Positions 49,708-57,889 of a stretch of DNA of 64,000 nt are shown here, piece by piece. The position numbers and the translations under genes are program-made. Below the pieces are notes generated by a model. The model had not been told where the DNA came from, made no database searches, and was given only the letters and a program-made list of their open reading frames with translations. Source of the DNA: Acetivibrio cellulolyticus CD2 (GTDB taxonomy: Bacteria > Bacillota > Clostridia > Acetivibrionales > Acetivibrionaceae); NCBI RefSeq assembly GCF_000179595.2, contig NZ_JH556658.1, positions 558,979-622,978 on the forward strand. Reading direction: 5' to 3'. The stretch's first letter is position 1, and each line of letters begins with the position of its first letter.

Positions 49708-51681
49708 ATGTTCAAATACGGTATTGTAACAAACGAACCGGAGACTAAAGTAAATAATGAGGTGGCCAATGCAGTAGGCTTTTACCAATGGCTCAATGTA
49801 TTTGCCGGAAAAGTTTTTTTTGCAGATGATACTCTATCATCCTTAAAAGACGGTGATTTCGATTTGATCCATGTTCGACTCACCCCGGAGAACTTAAGCT
49901 TAATTTCGGCGATAAGGATAAAGTTTGGAGAAGCATGTAAGACAAAGTTGGCCGTTAGTATGGATTATCATGTTGAAGCTTTTAAAAATGCCGGTTTTGA
50001 TTTTGAAATTTTAAAACAGGTATTATCAAAGGCCGATGTGGTGTTTGGAACGGAATATACGATTTGCAGGGAACTTGAGAAATATACCTGCAAGGCTGTT
50101 TATGAATTGCCTCACCCAGCAGATATTTCAAGACTTAAGGCTTATGCCGATCTTAGAAAAGGTAATGAAATTCTGAGTATACTAGTGGATGGCAAAGTAA
50201 GATATACTTTTTTGGAGAGATATTGGACGAAAAAATTCGGCTTGAAATTGCGGTTTGTTTTTGTTGGACAGGTAAAGGAAAAAGAGGTTGAAAAGCTAAA
50301 AAGGAAAAAGGCTCAGATAGTGATATGCAAAAGTGAGGATGAATTTTTAAAGGAGATTATAAAGGGAGCTATAGTTGTTCCAGGTAAAGCTTATGATTAT
50401 GGAAAGTGGACGATTTATGCAGCTGCAACAGGTGGAACAGCAATTGGAAACATGCATTTTGATGCCTCAAGAAGATGTTACCCTGTTTTGTATATAAAAA
50501 AAGAGAGATTACTGGATTATTTACTGACTTTCCATTTTGGATCAAGCGATACATCAGTTATTCAATATATACGAGAACATGCTCTGCACAAAGTTCATCA
50601 CTTTAGCTGGGGCAATATGCAAAACAGGCTTTTGTCTCTTTTGACAAGAGAAACAGGTGATTTGAGGTTCGAAAAATATATTAACTCATTGGATACTAAT
50701 GAAGGAGGCCCTGTATTCTTAAAAGACATTTATTACCTCTATGGAAAGAAGACGTTTTCTCTTAAAAGGGATGAATTAGGTCTTGTATGTCTTGTAAAGA
50801 ATGGGATGGGATATATTGAAGCGTTTTTACGGCACTATAGAACACTTGGAGTTAAACATATGGTGTTTGTCGACAATGGATCAACAGACGGTCTGCTTGA
50901 ATTTTTGAAGGATCAGGAAGATGTTACTGTCTACAGAACAGATCTTTTGCACAAGCACTATGAGAATGAAATGAGGCGGACAATCATCGAAGCTCTTTTC
51001 AAAAACAGCTGGTGTCTTAGTGTTGATATTGATGAACTGTTTGATTATCCTGCTTCCGAAAGTGTTCCCATGTCAGGATTTCTTGAGTACCTGAACAGCA
51101 ATCATTATACAGCAGTGATTTCCTATATGCTGGATATGTTTTCAAAAGGGTCTGAGTCCGATAAAAAAGAGGAACTGACTCAGAAGTATTGCTACTATGA
51201 TATATCAAATATTCAAAAGAGTGATTACTTCAGCCAAAACCTCAATTACTGCAATTACAATGTTTTATCGGATAAGTCTATGAAGTGCTACTATGGTGGC
51301 GTGAGAAAGAGCAGGTTTAATCCGAAAGGAAGCGTATATATGCTGATAAAACATCCGTTGATGTTTATAGATGAGAAATTGGAGCCGGTCACAGACCCTC
51401 ATTACTGCAACAAAGCATACATAGCCGATGTAAACGGAGTGCTGAAACATTACAAGTTTACCAGTGAGTTTAAAGATCGGCTGGACCGTATGGTTGATGA
51501 TTATAGTTACTACGGGAAAAATGAACACGAAGAATACCGCAGGGTGCTGAAGGAGGAAGGCGACATAGTATTTTATTCACCTTCAGCCAAAAAGTTTTCA
51601 AGTGTGAACCAATTAGTTGAGTCCGGGTTTCTGAAAGTATCAAGGAAGTACCTTAAATATATTCAAAGTGTTAAGGAATAA
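49708..51681 (+). CDS. GT-A (family 2/92-like) glycosyltransferase with extra N-terminal domain
   Basis: 657 residues in two parts. Residues about 348-657 form a GT-A glycosyltransferase with GLVCLVKNGMGYIEAFLRHY, VDNGSTDG and the DxD motif DID (440-442), of the Glyco_tranf_2_4 type. Residues 1-340 form a separate domain (YGIVTNEPETK, later DFDLIHVRL) that looks like a GT-B-like or nucleotide-binding half, not one I can name. It follows the radical SAM gene by 12 bases. Sugar attachment to the Ser/Thr side chains of the peptide is a plausible use, by context only. The 3' end runs into an inverted-repeat element. Confidence 0.75.
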   Translation: MFKYGIVTNEPETKVNNEVANAVGFYQWLNVFAGKVFFADDTLSSLKDGDFDLIHVRLTPENLSLISAIRIKFGEACKTKLAVSMDYHVEAFKNAGFDFEILKQVLSKADVVFGTEYTICRELEKYTCKAVYELPHPADISRLKAYADLRKGNEILSILVDGKVRYTFLERYWTKKFGLKLRFVFVGQVKEKEVEKLKRKKAQIVICKSEDEFLKEIIKGAIVVPGKAYDYGKWTIYAAATGGTAIGNMHFDASRRCYPVLYIKKERLLDYLLTFHFGSSDTSVIQYIREHALHKVHHFSWGNMQNRLLSLLTRETGDLRFEKYINSLDTNEGGPVFLKDIYYLYGKKTFSLKRDELGLVCLVKNGMGYIEAFLRHYRTLGVKHMVFVDNGSTDGLLEFLKDQEDVTVYRTDLLHKHYENEMRRTIIEALFKNSWCLSVDIDELFDYPASESVPMSGFLEYLNSNHYTAVISYMLDMFSKGSESDKKEELTQKYCYYDISNIQKSDYFSQNLNYCNYNVLSDKSMKCYYGGVRKSRFNPKGSVYMLIKHPLMFIDEKLEPVTDPHYCNKAYIADVNGVLKHYKFTSEFKDRLDRMVDDYSYYGKNEHEEYRRVLKEEGDIVFYSPSAKKFSSVNQLVESGFLKVSRKYLKYIQSVKE

Positions 51682-51822
51682 CTGAAATATTACTTCGGAT
51701 TTTTCACCTAGGCTGGTCGTTACGCTTCGCTACACTGCTCGCCTATGCGACCTAGGCCTCTTTGGAACAAACAAGGCCGGAGTGAAAATATAGCCGAAGT
51801 TATATTTTCAGTATTCCTAAGG
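51671..51822. repeat. 150-bp element with imperfect 28-bp inverted ends
   Basis: The left end (51,671-51,698, containing GGAATAACTGAAATATTAC) pairs imperfectly with the right end (51,793-51,821, containing GAAGTTATATTTTCAGTATT). Inside are two CCTAGG hexamers flanking a GGTCG/CGACC dyad. The whole can fold into one long hairpin. The left end overlaps the last codons of the preceding glycosyltransferase. No coding frame is present. It looks like a small non-autonomous palindromic repeat rather than a simple terminator, since no T-tract follows. Confidence 0.6.
51793..51813 (+). repeat. 21-bp motif shared with the AraC-gene leader (copy 1)
   Basis: GCCGAAGTTATATTTTCAGTA here and GCTGAAGTTATATTTTCAGTA at 54,885 differ at one base. 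This copy ends 32 bases before the GT8 start. It forms part of the right arm of the 150-bp inverted-repeat element. It may be a repeat fragment or a regulator site. Confidence 0.55.
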
Positions 51823-51845
51823 AATAGCAGGGAAGGAGAATTATA

Positions 51846-53300
51846 ATGGACACCATCAAGGTTGTTTCCGCAAGCGACAGCCAGTATGTTCAGCATCTTG
51901 CTGTTACATTTGTTTCGCTCTTGGAAAACACTTCAGAAAAAAAGAGAATTGAATTCATTGTGATTGACGGTGGAATGTTGGAGAATGACAGGAAACTACT
52001 TAAGGAAAGCATAGAAAAGTATGGATGCAATCTGAATTTTGTTAATGTTGATGAAGGATTCTGCAGAAAATTTGCAGAGAGTCCTTGTGCAAGCTATGCT
52101 ACCTATTATCGCATATTTTTGCCTGAGCTGCTGGATTCGTCAATAGAAAAAGTGTTGTACCTCGATTGCGATATTGTTGTAAAAGGAGATATAGCAAAGC
52201 TTTGGGAGACCGATATCACCGGGAACTATTTAGCAGCAGTGGAAGATGTGGGAGTTGAATACAGTGGAGAGTTTGGTAAAAAGGTCAAGGAAAACTTGTC
52301 CATGGATAGAAAGGATATATACTTTAATGCAGGGGTTCTCATTATAAATCTGGATTTATGGAGGCAACATGGTATATCCGATAAGATTTGTGATTTTTTG
52401 ATTCAAAATCCCGATAAAGCTCCTTTTGCTGATCAGGATGGACTAAATGCTGTTCTTAGTGGCAAGTGGGTACCTTTATCTCTCTTGTGGAATCAACAGG
52501 TGGCACTCTGGGAGCACTTTGATGATGGGAAGCCGCTTGATCAGGAAATGCTGGAATCTTTACATAATCCTTTTATAATTCACTATACAAGCAGTTTTCG
52601 TTCAATTACGAAGCCATGGTTTTACCTAAGTACACATCCTTTAAGTGATGAATATTACAAATACTTAAAAATGACTCCATGGAAGGATTTTGTCCCAGGC
52701 GACCGTAACTTTGGAAGCGTATTGGCTAAAAGTTTTTTAAGCACTCCTCCGGGGAAGATTGTAAATAAATATCTGAAGTATATTAACGATTTTTACTTGC
52801 ATGACAGATTTCATATGCCTGAAAAACTGGCAAAATCAAATTTGGTAAAAGTTATTTATTATATACTTTTTCCGATTGGAAGATGTTTTATGGTTTCATC
52901 TATGGCTATTGCAGAATGGTCATATTATATGGAAAGGAAAAGCAGAACATCCGGCTTCAATATTTTTGCAAAGCTGCTCAATGCCATTTTGCTTCCATCT
53001 CGTTTACTTATTCCTGCTTATGCAAGGACGTATTTGAGAGAGGAGATTGCAGATGATAAGAAAACATGTCCGTGTTGTGGGTATAAAACTATAAAACAGG
53101 AGAAAAACGATGTCTGTCCTTTATGCTACTGGCAGTTTAATAAAGCACAGCAGAAAAGTCCAGACAAGTCCGACGGGGCAAATGAGATTTCGCTTTCTCA
53201 GGCCAAGGTTAATTTTAAAAAGTTCGGTGCTTCTCAAAAGAAGTTCCTTTTTACGGTGAGCAAACCGAGATTTTATCATGAAAAGGGAGAAGCTATTTAA
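51846..53300 (+). CDS. GT8-family glycosyltransferase fused to a CPCC zinc-ribbon tail
   Basis: 484 residues. The first 270 are a glycosyltransferase family 8 domain (KVVSASDSQYVQHLAVTFVSLLEN) with DxD as YLDCDIVV (D107, D109), FNAGVLIINLDLW and a late HYTS. A linker with amphipathic helices follows. A small Cys-rich domain then shows CPCC (408-411) and CPLC (424-427), the CPCC zinc-ribbon family. GT8 enzymes transfer glucose or galactose from UDP-sugars with retention. The CPCC tail is an unusual partner; it may bind the carrier or peptide. ATG 51846 follows GGAAGGAG. Its place between the NRPS genes and the trans-AT suggests peptide glycosylation. Confidence 0.82.
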   Translation: MDTIKVVSASDSQYVQHLAVTFVSLLENTSEKKRIEFIVIDGGMLENDRKLLKESIEKYGCNLNFVNVDEGFCRKFAESPCASYATYYRIFLPELLDSSIEKVLYLDCDIVVKGDIAKLWETDITGNYLAAVEDVGVEYSGEFGKKVKENLSMDRKDIYFNAGVLIINLDLWRQHGISDKICDFLIQNPDKAPFADQDGLNAVLSGKWVPLSLLWNQQVALWEHFDDGKPLDQEMLESLHNPFIIHYTSSFRSITKPWFYLSTHPLSDEYYKYLKMTPWKDFVPGDRNFGSVLAKSFLSTPPGKIVNKYLKYINDFYLHDRFHMPEKLAKSNLVKVIYYILFPIGRCFMVSSMAIAEWSYYMERKSRTSGFNIFAKLLNAILLPSRLLIPAYARTYLREEIADDKKTCPCCGYKTIKQEKNDVCPLCYWQFNKAQQKSPDKSDGANEISLSQAKVNFKKFGASQKKFLFTVSKPRFYHEKGEAI

Positions 53301-53360
53301 GTAATTAGTAAAGTGTGAGAAATATCAAAATAAAAATTTTTAAATTGGAGGAATAATAAT

Positions 53361-54647
53361 ATGAAAAAGATTGCGTTTTTATTTCCCGGACAGGGATCAC
53401 AATATATTGGAATGGGGAAAGAACTTTGCAGCAAATATGCTGTTGCAGACAGAATTTTTAATCAGGCAAATGAGGTGTTGGAATTTGACTTAAAAAAATT
53501 GTGCTTCGAGGGTGATATGGAAGAACTCACTAAAACAATTAATACACAGCCGGCACTTTTAACTCTAAGCCTAGCCGTATTTAGGGCATTTACCGAGGAA
53601 ACCGGAATAACACCAAATTACCTGGCAGGACATAGCTTAGGAGAGTTCTCTGCATTGAGCTGTAGCGGAGCAATAAACTTTGAGGACGCTTTAAGAATTG
53701 TTCGTCAGAGGGGAAGGTTTATGCAGGAAGCCGTTGGTATTGGCGAAGGTGCAATGGCAGCTGTAAGCGGGATTGATAAAAGATTCATTGAAGAAGAGTG
53801 CCAACTTGCATCTAATGGTGAAAAAATTGCAGTTGTTTCAAACTACAACTCGCTTGATCAGATAGTTATTTCGGGGCACAAGGAAATTGTTATCAAGGTT
53901 GGAGAAAAGCTAAAAGAGATGGGTGGAAGATATACTCTGCTGAAAGTCAGTGCTCCTTTTCACAGTCCATTAATGAAGCCGGCTGCAGTTTTGCTAAAAG
54001 AAGAGCTTTCGAAATATACTTACAATCCATTAAATTGGCCTGTAATTTCAAATGTAACAGCTCAGGAATACAAAGGAAAAGAAGAAATAATTGAAAATCT
54101 TTCACAACAAATTGTAAAGCCAGTACAATGGCAGCTTTCAATGGAGTATTTAAAAAATAATGGAGTTTTGGAAGCTGTTGAGATGGGACCCAAAAACGTA
54201 TTGACAAACCTTATGAAAAAGAATGTACCATCAATTCCGGTTTATCCGTGTGAAACCAAAGCGAATATTCTTGATATAGGAAGTCAGCTTAGTGCAAGCA
54301 ATTCTGACAAAAATGCTGAGCTTACAAATAAAAAACTGTCATTTATTACGAAGTGTCTTGCAATATGTGTTTGTACTAAGAACAGCAATTGGAATAATGA
54401 TGAATATCAAAAAGGAGTCGTTGAGCCTTATAAAAAACTTCAGGAACTACTTAATTCACTTGAAAAAGAAGGTAAAGAGCCGGGTATGAGTCACCTTCAG
54501 GAAGCATATGACGCATTACAATCTGTTTTAATGACTAAAAAGCTTCCTCTCGAAGAAAGAATGAGCAGAGTATATCAACTATTGGAAGAAACAGACGCAA
54601 AGGAATATTTCACAGGTTTGGAACTTGGTGCTGACTATACAGCATAA
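53361..54647 (+). CDS. Free-standing malonyl-CoA:ACP acyltransferase (FenF/ItuD type trans-AT)
   Basis: 428 residues. Residues 1-290 are a complete FabD-type acyltransferase with FPGQGSQY, the nucleophile in AGHSLGEFSAL (S92), RQRGRFMQ and His in APFHSPLM (H201). A C-terminal extension of about 120 residues (KCLAICVCTKNSNWN onwards) resembles the tail of the Bacillus FenF/ItuD enzymes that serve hybrid lipopeptide synthases, and is absent from housekeeping FabD. Since both PKS modules in this cluster lack a working AT, this enzyme should load malonyl groups on S3225 of the first synthase and S964 of the second. It has a good GGAGG site and is the last gene of the main cluster. Confidence 0.9.
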   Translation: MKKIAFLFPGQGSQYIGMGKELCSKYAVADRIFNQANEVLEFDLKKLCFEGDMEELTKTINTQPALLTLSLAVFRAFTEETGITPNYLAGHSLGEFSALSCSGAINFEDALRIVRQRGRFMQEAVGIGEGAMAAVSGIDKRFIEEECQLASNGEKIAVVSNYNSLDQIVISGHKEIVIKVGEKLKEMGGRYTLLKVSAPFHSPLMKPAAVLLKEELSKYTYNPLNWPVISNVTAQEYKGKEEIIENLSQQIVKPVQWQLSMEYLKNNGVLEAVEMGPKNVLTNLMKKNVPSIPVYPCETKANILDIGSQLSASNSDKNAELTNKKLSFITKCLAICVCTKNSNWNNDEYQKGVVEPYKKLQELLNSLEKEGKEPGMSHLQEAYDALQSVLMTKKLPLEERMSRVYQLLEETDAKEYFTGLELGADYTA

Positions 54648-54704
54648 ATTTATAAAGCTGTTTTTTATATCTTGGCGGATTTTAAAATACAGCGAGAAGT
54701 TGTC

Positions 54705-54749
54705 TGCAACACCTGACTGTATGGAAATGCTTGCAGATAAGGTGTTGCA
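54705..54749. promoter_or_regulatory. Stem-loop with 10-bp perfect arms
   Basis: TGCAACACCT (54,705-54,714) and its complement AGGTGTTGCA (54,740-54,749) enclose 25 bases. No T-run follows directly. It lies between the trans-AT and the AraC regulator and could end the long operon poorly, bind a protein, or protect the 3' end. Confidence 0.45.
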
Positions 54750-54884
54750 TAAGACTCAAGTTTAATAAAGGGTATAAAGAAAGATTCAGATTTGTGGAAT
54801 TTTTCTTGTAAAATATATTCTATTTATGGTATTTTAGAATTTGGTGAACATTGTGCATTTACAGCTTTTATCAGCTTAGGAATA

Positions 54885-54905
54885 GCTGAAGTTATATTTT
54901 CAGTA
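54885..54905 (+). repeat. 21-bp motif shared with the GT8 leader (copy 2)
   Basis: GCTGAAGTTATATTTTCAGTA matches the motif at 51,793 at 20 of 21 positions, and the preceding CTTAGGAATAGC also resembles CCTAAGGAATAGC at 51,816. It ends 13 bases before the AraC-family start codon. It may be a repeat fragment or a binding site for the regulator itself. Confidence 0.55.
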
Positions 54906-54918
54906 AGAGGCGATAGAT

Positions 54919-55827
54919 ATGGAATTTTCTACAATGGGGCAGAGGTTTTACCCGGGATACAATATGAATCTTTCTTACACAGATTCAAATGTGTTCCATT
55001 GCGACTTAAAAAACTCTAATGTTTTTAAATTTGTGCTTATTACAAGCGGAAATGGTATTGTTAGTTTTAATGGAAAACGTCTGGCTTTTACATCTCCATC
55101 GATTTTTTGTATGAATGAAAACGAAGATCCTTTTCTTGAAAAGGGAGATAATATAAAAACATTATGTCTGTTTTTTCAACCTAGCATTATAAACAGCTTG
55201 TACAACTATGCCAATATAAGAGATAACAGTCTTAAAGGGTTTGATAGTTATGATACAGCTTGGCTGAATCCATATACTGATAGAACCAATAGTAACCTTG
55301 GCTATATGGCTTTAAGTCTTGCTACCGCCAGCAGGATTAAAAATCTTATCGAACTTATTAACAGTGAACTTACGGAACAAAAAGATGGAAGTTGGCCTTG
55401 CCGCAGCAGGTCATACCTGCTGGAGCTGATGCTGATTACTGAAAGGAGTTTTTCTTCAGCACCTAAGGATACTTTAATATTACCGGATAATAATAATATC
55501 GATGATATTGTTATGTATATTTTTTCAAACTACCAGCAAAAGATTACTTTGTTAGAATTAAGTAAAATCTTTCATATAAACAGAACATCAATGAATCAGG
55601 CATTCACAAAGATGACTGGTTTTTCAGTAATGACCTTTCTGATAAGGCATAGAATTCAAGTTGCACAACTGCTGCTCAGAGATACCATGCTTACGATTTC
55701 AGAAGTATCGGAACGGGTTGGTTTTAATGATTTGACCCATTTTACGAGGATGTTCAAAAAGTATGCAGGGGAAACTCCATCGGATTACAGGAAAAAGAAC
55801 TGCTGGATGTTAAGTTTATATTCATAA
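54919..55827 (+). CDS. AraC-family transcriptional regulator
   Basis: 302 residues. The N-terminal part is a cupin-like effector domain (FVLITSGNGIVSFNGKRL, then FTSPSIFCMNE). The C-terminal 100 residues carry two helix-turn-helix motifs: KITLLELSKIFHINRTSMNQAF, then ISEVSERVGFNDLTHFTRMFKKYAGETPSDYR, the AraC signature. AGAGG lies before ATG 54919. It stands between the two biosynthetic blocks, so it probably controls one or both; the duplicated leaders at 56,022 and 57,854 are candidate targets. The ligand is unknown. Confidence 0.88.
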   Translation: MEFSTMGQRFYPGYNMNLSYTDSNVFHCDLKNSNVFKFVLITSGNGIVSFNGKRLAFTSPSIFCMNENEDPFLEKGDNIKTLCLFFQPSIINSLYNYANIRDNSLKGFDSYDTAWLNPYTDRTNSNLGYMALSLATASRIKNLIELINSELTEQKDGSWPCRSRSYLLELMLITERSFSSAPKDTLILPDNNNIDDIVMYIFSNYQQKITLLELSKIFHINRTSMNQAFTKMTGFSVMTFLIRHRIQVAQLLLRDTMLTISEVSERVGFNDLTHFTRMFKKYAGETPSDYRKKNCWMLSLYS

Positions 55828-55873
55828 CTCAACTTTCCTACAAATCATAATTACATGTAGATGGTAGGAAATT

Positions 55874-55929
55874 ATTAATTAAATTATTATCTTATACTAT
55901 GTTAATGTATAGATAATAATTTAATTAAT
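55874..55929. promoter_or_regulatory. Long AT-rich stem-loop downstream of the AraC gene
   Basis: An inverted repeat of about 23 bp (left arm ATTAATTAAATTATTATC then TATAC, with a single extra T; right arm ends at 55,929) encloses a 9-base loop. A smaller pair, TTTCCTAC at 55,834 and GTAGGAAA at 55,864, lies just before it. These may end araC transcription from the + strand despite the lack of GC. TATAAT at 55,932-55,937 directly follows. Confidence 0.5.
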
Positions 55930-56021
55930 GTTATAATGTGGAAATAATTCGAACTTGAACCAATAATCTTTATCAATTCTGTGAAATCTAAAATATTATT
56001 TATCAATTCACCTTTCCTAAA

Positions 56022-56161
56022 AACAAAAAAATCACAAAATACTCGTAGAATGTATAAAAAATCTTAAAATAAATCGTCTTAATATGGGAAAAAATACAAA
56101 AGTTTTACGAAGTTTGTATAAATACTTTAGGAAACATTTGCGTGTAAATAAACTGTATAAT
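56022..56161 (+). repeat. Duplicated leader, copy 1
   Basis: About 140 bases that align with 57,854-57,990: shared blocks include AACAAAAAAATCACAAAAT, GAATGTATAAAAA, TTTTACGAAGTTTGTATAAA and a final TATAAT (56,156-56,161). In copy 2 the first block codes for the C-terminus of the peptidase. Here the same block reads KNKKITKYS and a stop, suggesting a remnant of another gene's end. It precedes the ABC fragment and the peptidase gene. Confidence 0.7.
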
Positions 56162-56177
56162 AATAACAATTATAGAG

Positions 56178-56369
56178 GTGGCTGTAATTTTATACAAAAA
56201 TTTTGATTTGGGTTCTTTATTAGAGCTCTTCCAGTACATAAAGCCTCTTGCTAGCGGTTGCTTCCAGGTCTTGGAAAGAAAGGCGGATATTATAGCTGTT
56301 GTCCATAATGACAGATATTTCGATCATGCAGATAATTTAATTAAGATGGAGTCAGGACTAATTATTTAA
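56178..56369 (+). pseudogene. Remnant of a second SyrD-type ABC exporter (C-terminal end)
   Basis: A 63-residue frame from GTG with no ribosome binding site. Its last 27 residues, IIAVVHNDRYFDHADNLIKM and ESGLII, closely match the C-terminus of the intact exporter at 21,163 (IIAITHDDRYFGEADKHIKM, EMGKIV). Walker A, signature and membrane domain are missing, and the first 35 residues are unrelated. This shows that an exporter gene once stood directly upstream of the peptidase gene, 11 bases away, and was deleted. Confidence 0.7.
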
Positions 56370-56380
56370 AGGAGAAAACC

Positions 56381-57889
56381 ATGAAAAAACAATTTAGGTT
56401 TACTTATATAATTTGCATTGTATTTGTTTTGATTTTTATATTTAACTTGTGTTTAGGTATGAATAAACTTGATATTAGTTCAACAAACAGCTTTAAAGAG
56501 CTTGAAGAGAATATCAGCAATAAAACCAATTCTTTAATGAATGAGTATAATATCCCTGGGGCTGCCATAGCATTTATTAAAGATGGCAAAATAGACTATA
56601 TTAAGGGATTTGGTCTATCAGATAAGGAAAAAGGTACAAAAGTTGATAGAAATACAGTCTTTCAAGTAGCTTCAAATTCCAAGACTGTATCTGCTTGGAG
56701 TGTATTGAAGCTAGTCTCGGATGGTAAATTAGATTTGGATGCAAATGTAGATAAATATCTTACAAGATGGAAAATTCCAAAATCGAAATATGGAGATGTT
56801 AGTATAACGCTAAGAGAGTTGCTTAGCCATACGGCAGGACTATCTCAAGGAGCGTATATAGGATATTCTATTGATGAAAAGCTTCCAACCTTGGAAGAAT
56901 CCCTATCCGGAGCTACAGCAGGAACATCTGGGCTGCATTTGATAATGAAACCGGGAACAAAATATAAATACTCTGGAGGTGGTTATACATTAGCACAGCT
57001 GATTGTAGAGGAGACAACCGGCTTGCCCTATGCAAAATTTGCAAGAGAAAATGTATTGCGTCCACTTTCTATGAATGATAGTGATTTTGAATGGAACCCT
57101 CAAATGAAAACAAAAATTGCAAAAGCTTATGATTCTTTTGGGAGAAGCCTTCCTCAGTATGTATTTACTGAAGAATGTGCAGCTGGTTTATATACTACAG
57201 CTGCTGACTTTGCAAAGTTTGTCGCAGCAAATATAAATATTATGAAAGGTAGTTCAGATTATATTTTAAATAATGATGCTCTATCAGAAATGCTGACACC
57301 TATAAAAAATGACTATGGATTAGGTTATATTATAAAAAAGCTTCCTGATAATACAAAGCTCGTATATCACGGCGGTACAAACAGGGGATGGCGGTCACAG
57401 TATGCATTTCTACCTGATAAAGGTGATGGAATTGTTATTCTCACAAATAGCGACAATGGTGCTCAGCTTCATATGGATTTGTTATGCATGTGGACAAAGT
57501 ATGAAACGGGTTACTATCCTTTATTTTACATAAAAAATATAACACTAAGAGCATTAGTTAAATCAATTGCATGCACATTGTTTTTATTACTTTTAATGCT
57601 CATATTTAAATTTAAGAATAAGACTGGACCAAAACCTTCAATTAAGCCTTCGACAATTTTACCATTTGAAATAATAAAATGCGTAGTCTTTGAATTATTT
57701 GTGATTCTGTGGTGGCTTGTGTTTTATACAGGGGTGTTTTCCGGTGGTTGGGAATTAAACTCTTTAATGCCAGCAGGATTTTATTGGTTGACTATTTGCG
57801 TTCTATGCTATGGGCTATATTTTATTGCTAAATGCTTTGTAGAAAAAATTGTAAAACAAAAAATCACAAAATTTACGCAGAATGTGTAA
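56381..57889 (+). CDS. ClbP-like prodrug-activating serine peptidase (S12) with three C-terminal helices
   Basis: 502 residues, nearly the length of ClbP. An N-terminal signal/anchor precedes a periplasmic-type S12 beta-lactamase-like domain with SNSK (S98, K101), Tyr in KYKYSGGGY (Y197) and the HGGTNRGWR loop. Three membrane helices lie in the last 130 residues. Class C beta-lactamases lack these helices; the D-Asn peptidases ClbP, XcnG and ZmaM have them. Those enzymes cut an N-acyl-D-Asn cap from a precursor during export. The next gene is an Asn-specific NRPS ending in an epimerase, which would make exactly that cap. An ordinary D-aminopeptidase or esterase is the alternative. GGAG lies before ATG 56381. 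Confidence 0.75.
   Translation: MKKQFRFTYIICIVFVLIFIFNLCLGMNKLDISSTNSFKELEENISNKTNSLMNEYNIPGAAIAFIKDGKIDYIKGFGLSDKEKGTKVDRNTVFQVASNSKTVSAWSVLKLVSDGKLDLDANVDKYLTRWKIPKSKYGDVSITLRELLSHTAGLSQGAYIGYSIDEKLPTLEESLSGATAGTSGLHLIMKPGTKYKYSGGGYTLAQLIVEETTGLPYAKFARENVLRPLSMNDSDFEWNPQMKTKIAKAYDSFGRSLPQYVFTEECAAGLYTTAADFAKFVAANINIMKGSSDYILNNDALSEMLTPIKNDYGLGYIIKKLPDNTKLVYHGGTNRGWRSQYAFLPDKGDGIVILTNSDNGAQLHMDLLCMWTKYETGYYPLFYIKNITLRALVKSIACTLFLLLLMLIFKFKNKTGPKPSIKPSTILPFEIIKCVVFELFVILWWLVFYTGVFSGGWELNSLMPAGFYWLTICVLCYGLYFIAKCFVEKIVKQKITKFTQNV

Noticed and set aside
51671..51822. Integron attC site or insertion sequence
   Set aside because: No integrase or transposase, no attC core sites, and the element overlaps the end of a gene; a small palindromic repeat fits better.
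53361..54200. Thioesterase (GHSLG resembles GxSxG)
   Set aside because: GQGSQ and APFHSPLM show that it is a FabD-type acyltransferase; no other GxSxG with TE context was found at the ends of the synthetases.
56381..57889. Antibiotic-resistance class C beta-lactamase
   Set aside because: Three C-terminal membrane helices and the neighbouring Asn NRPS fit prodrug peptidases better; Y-S-G replaces the usual Y-S/A-N of class C enzymes.
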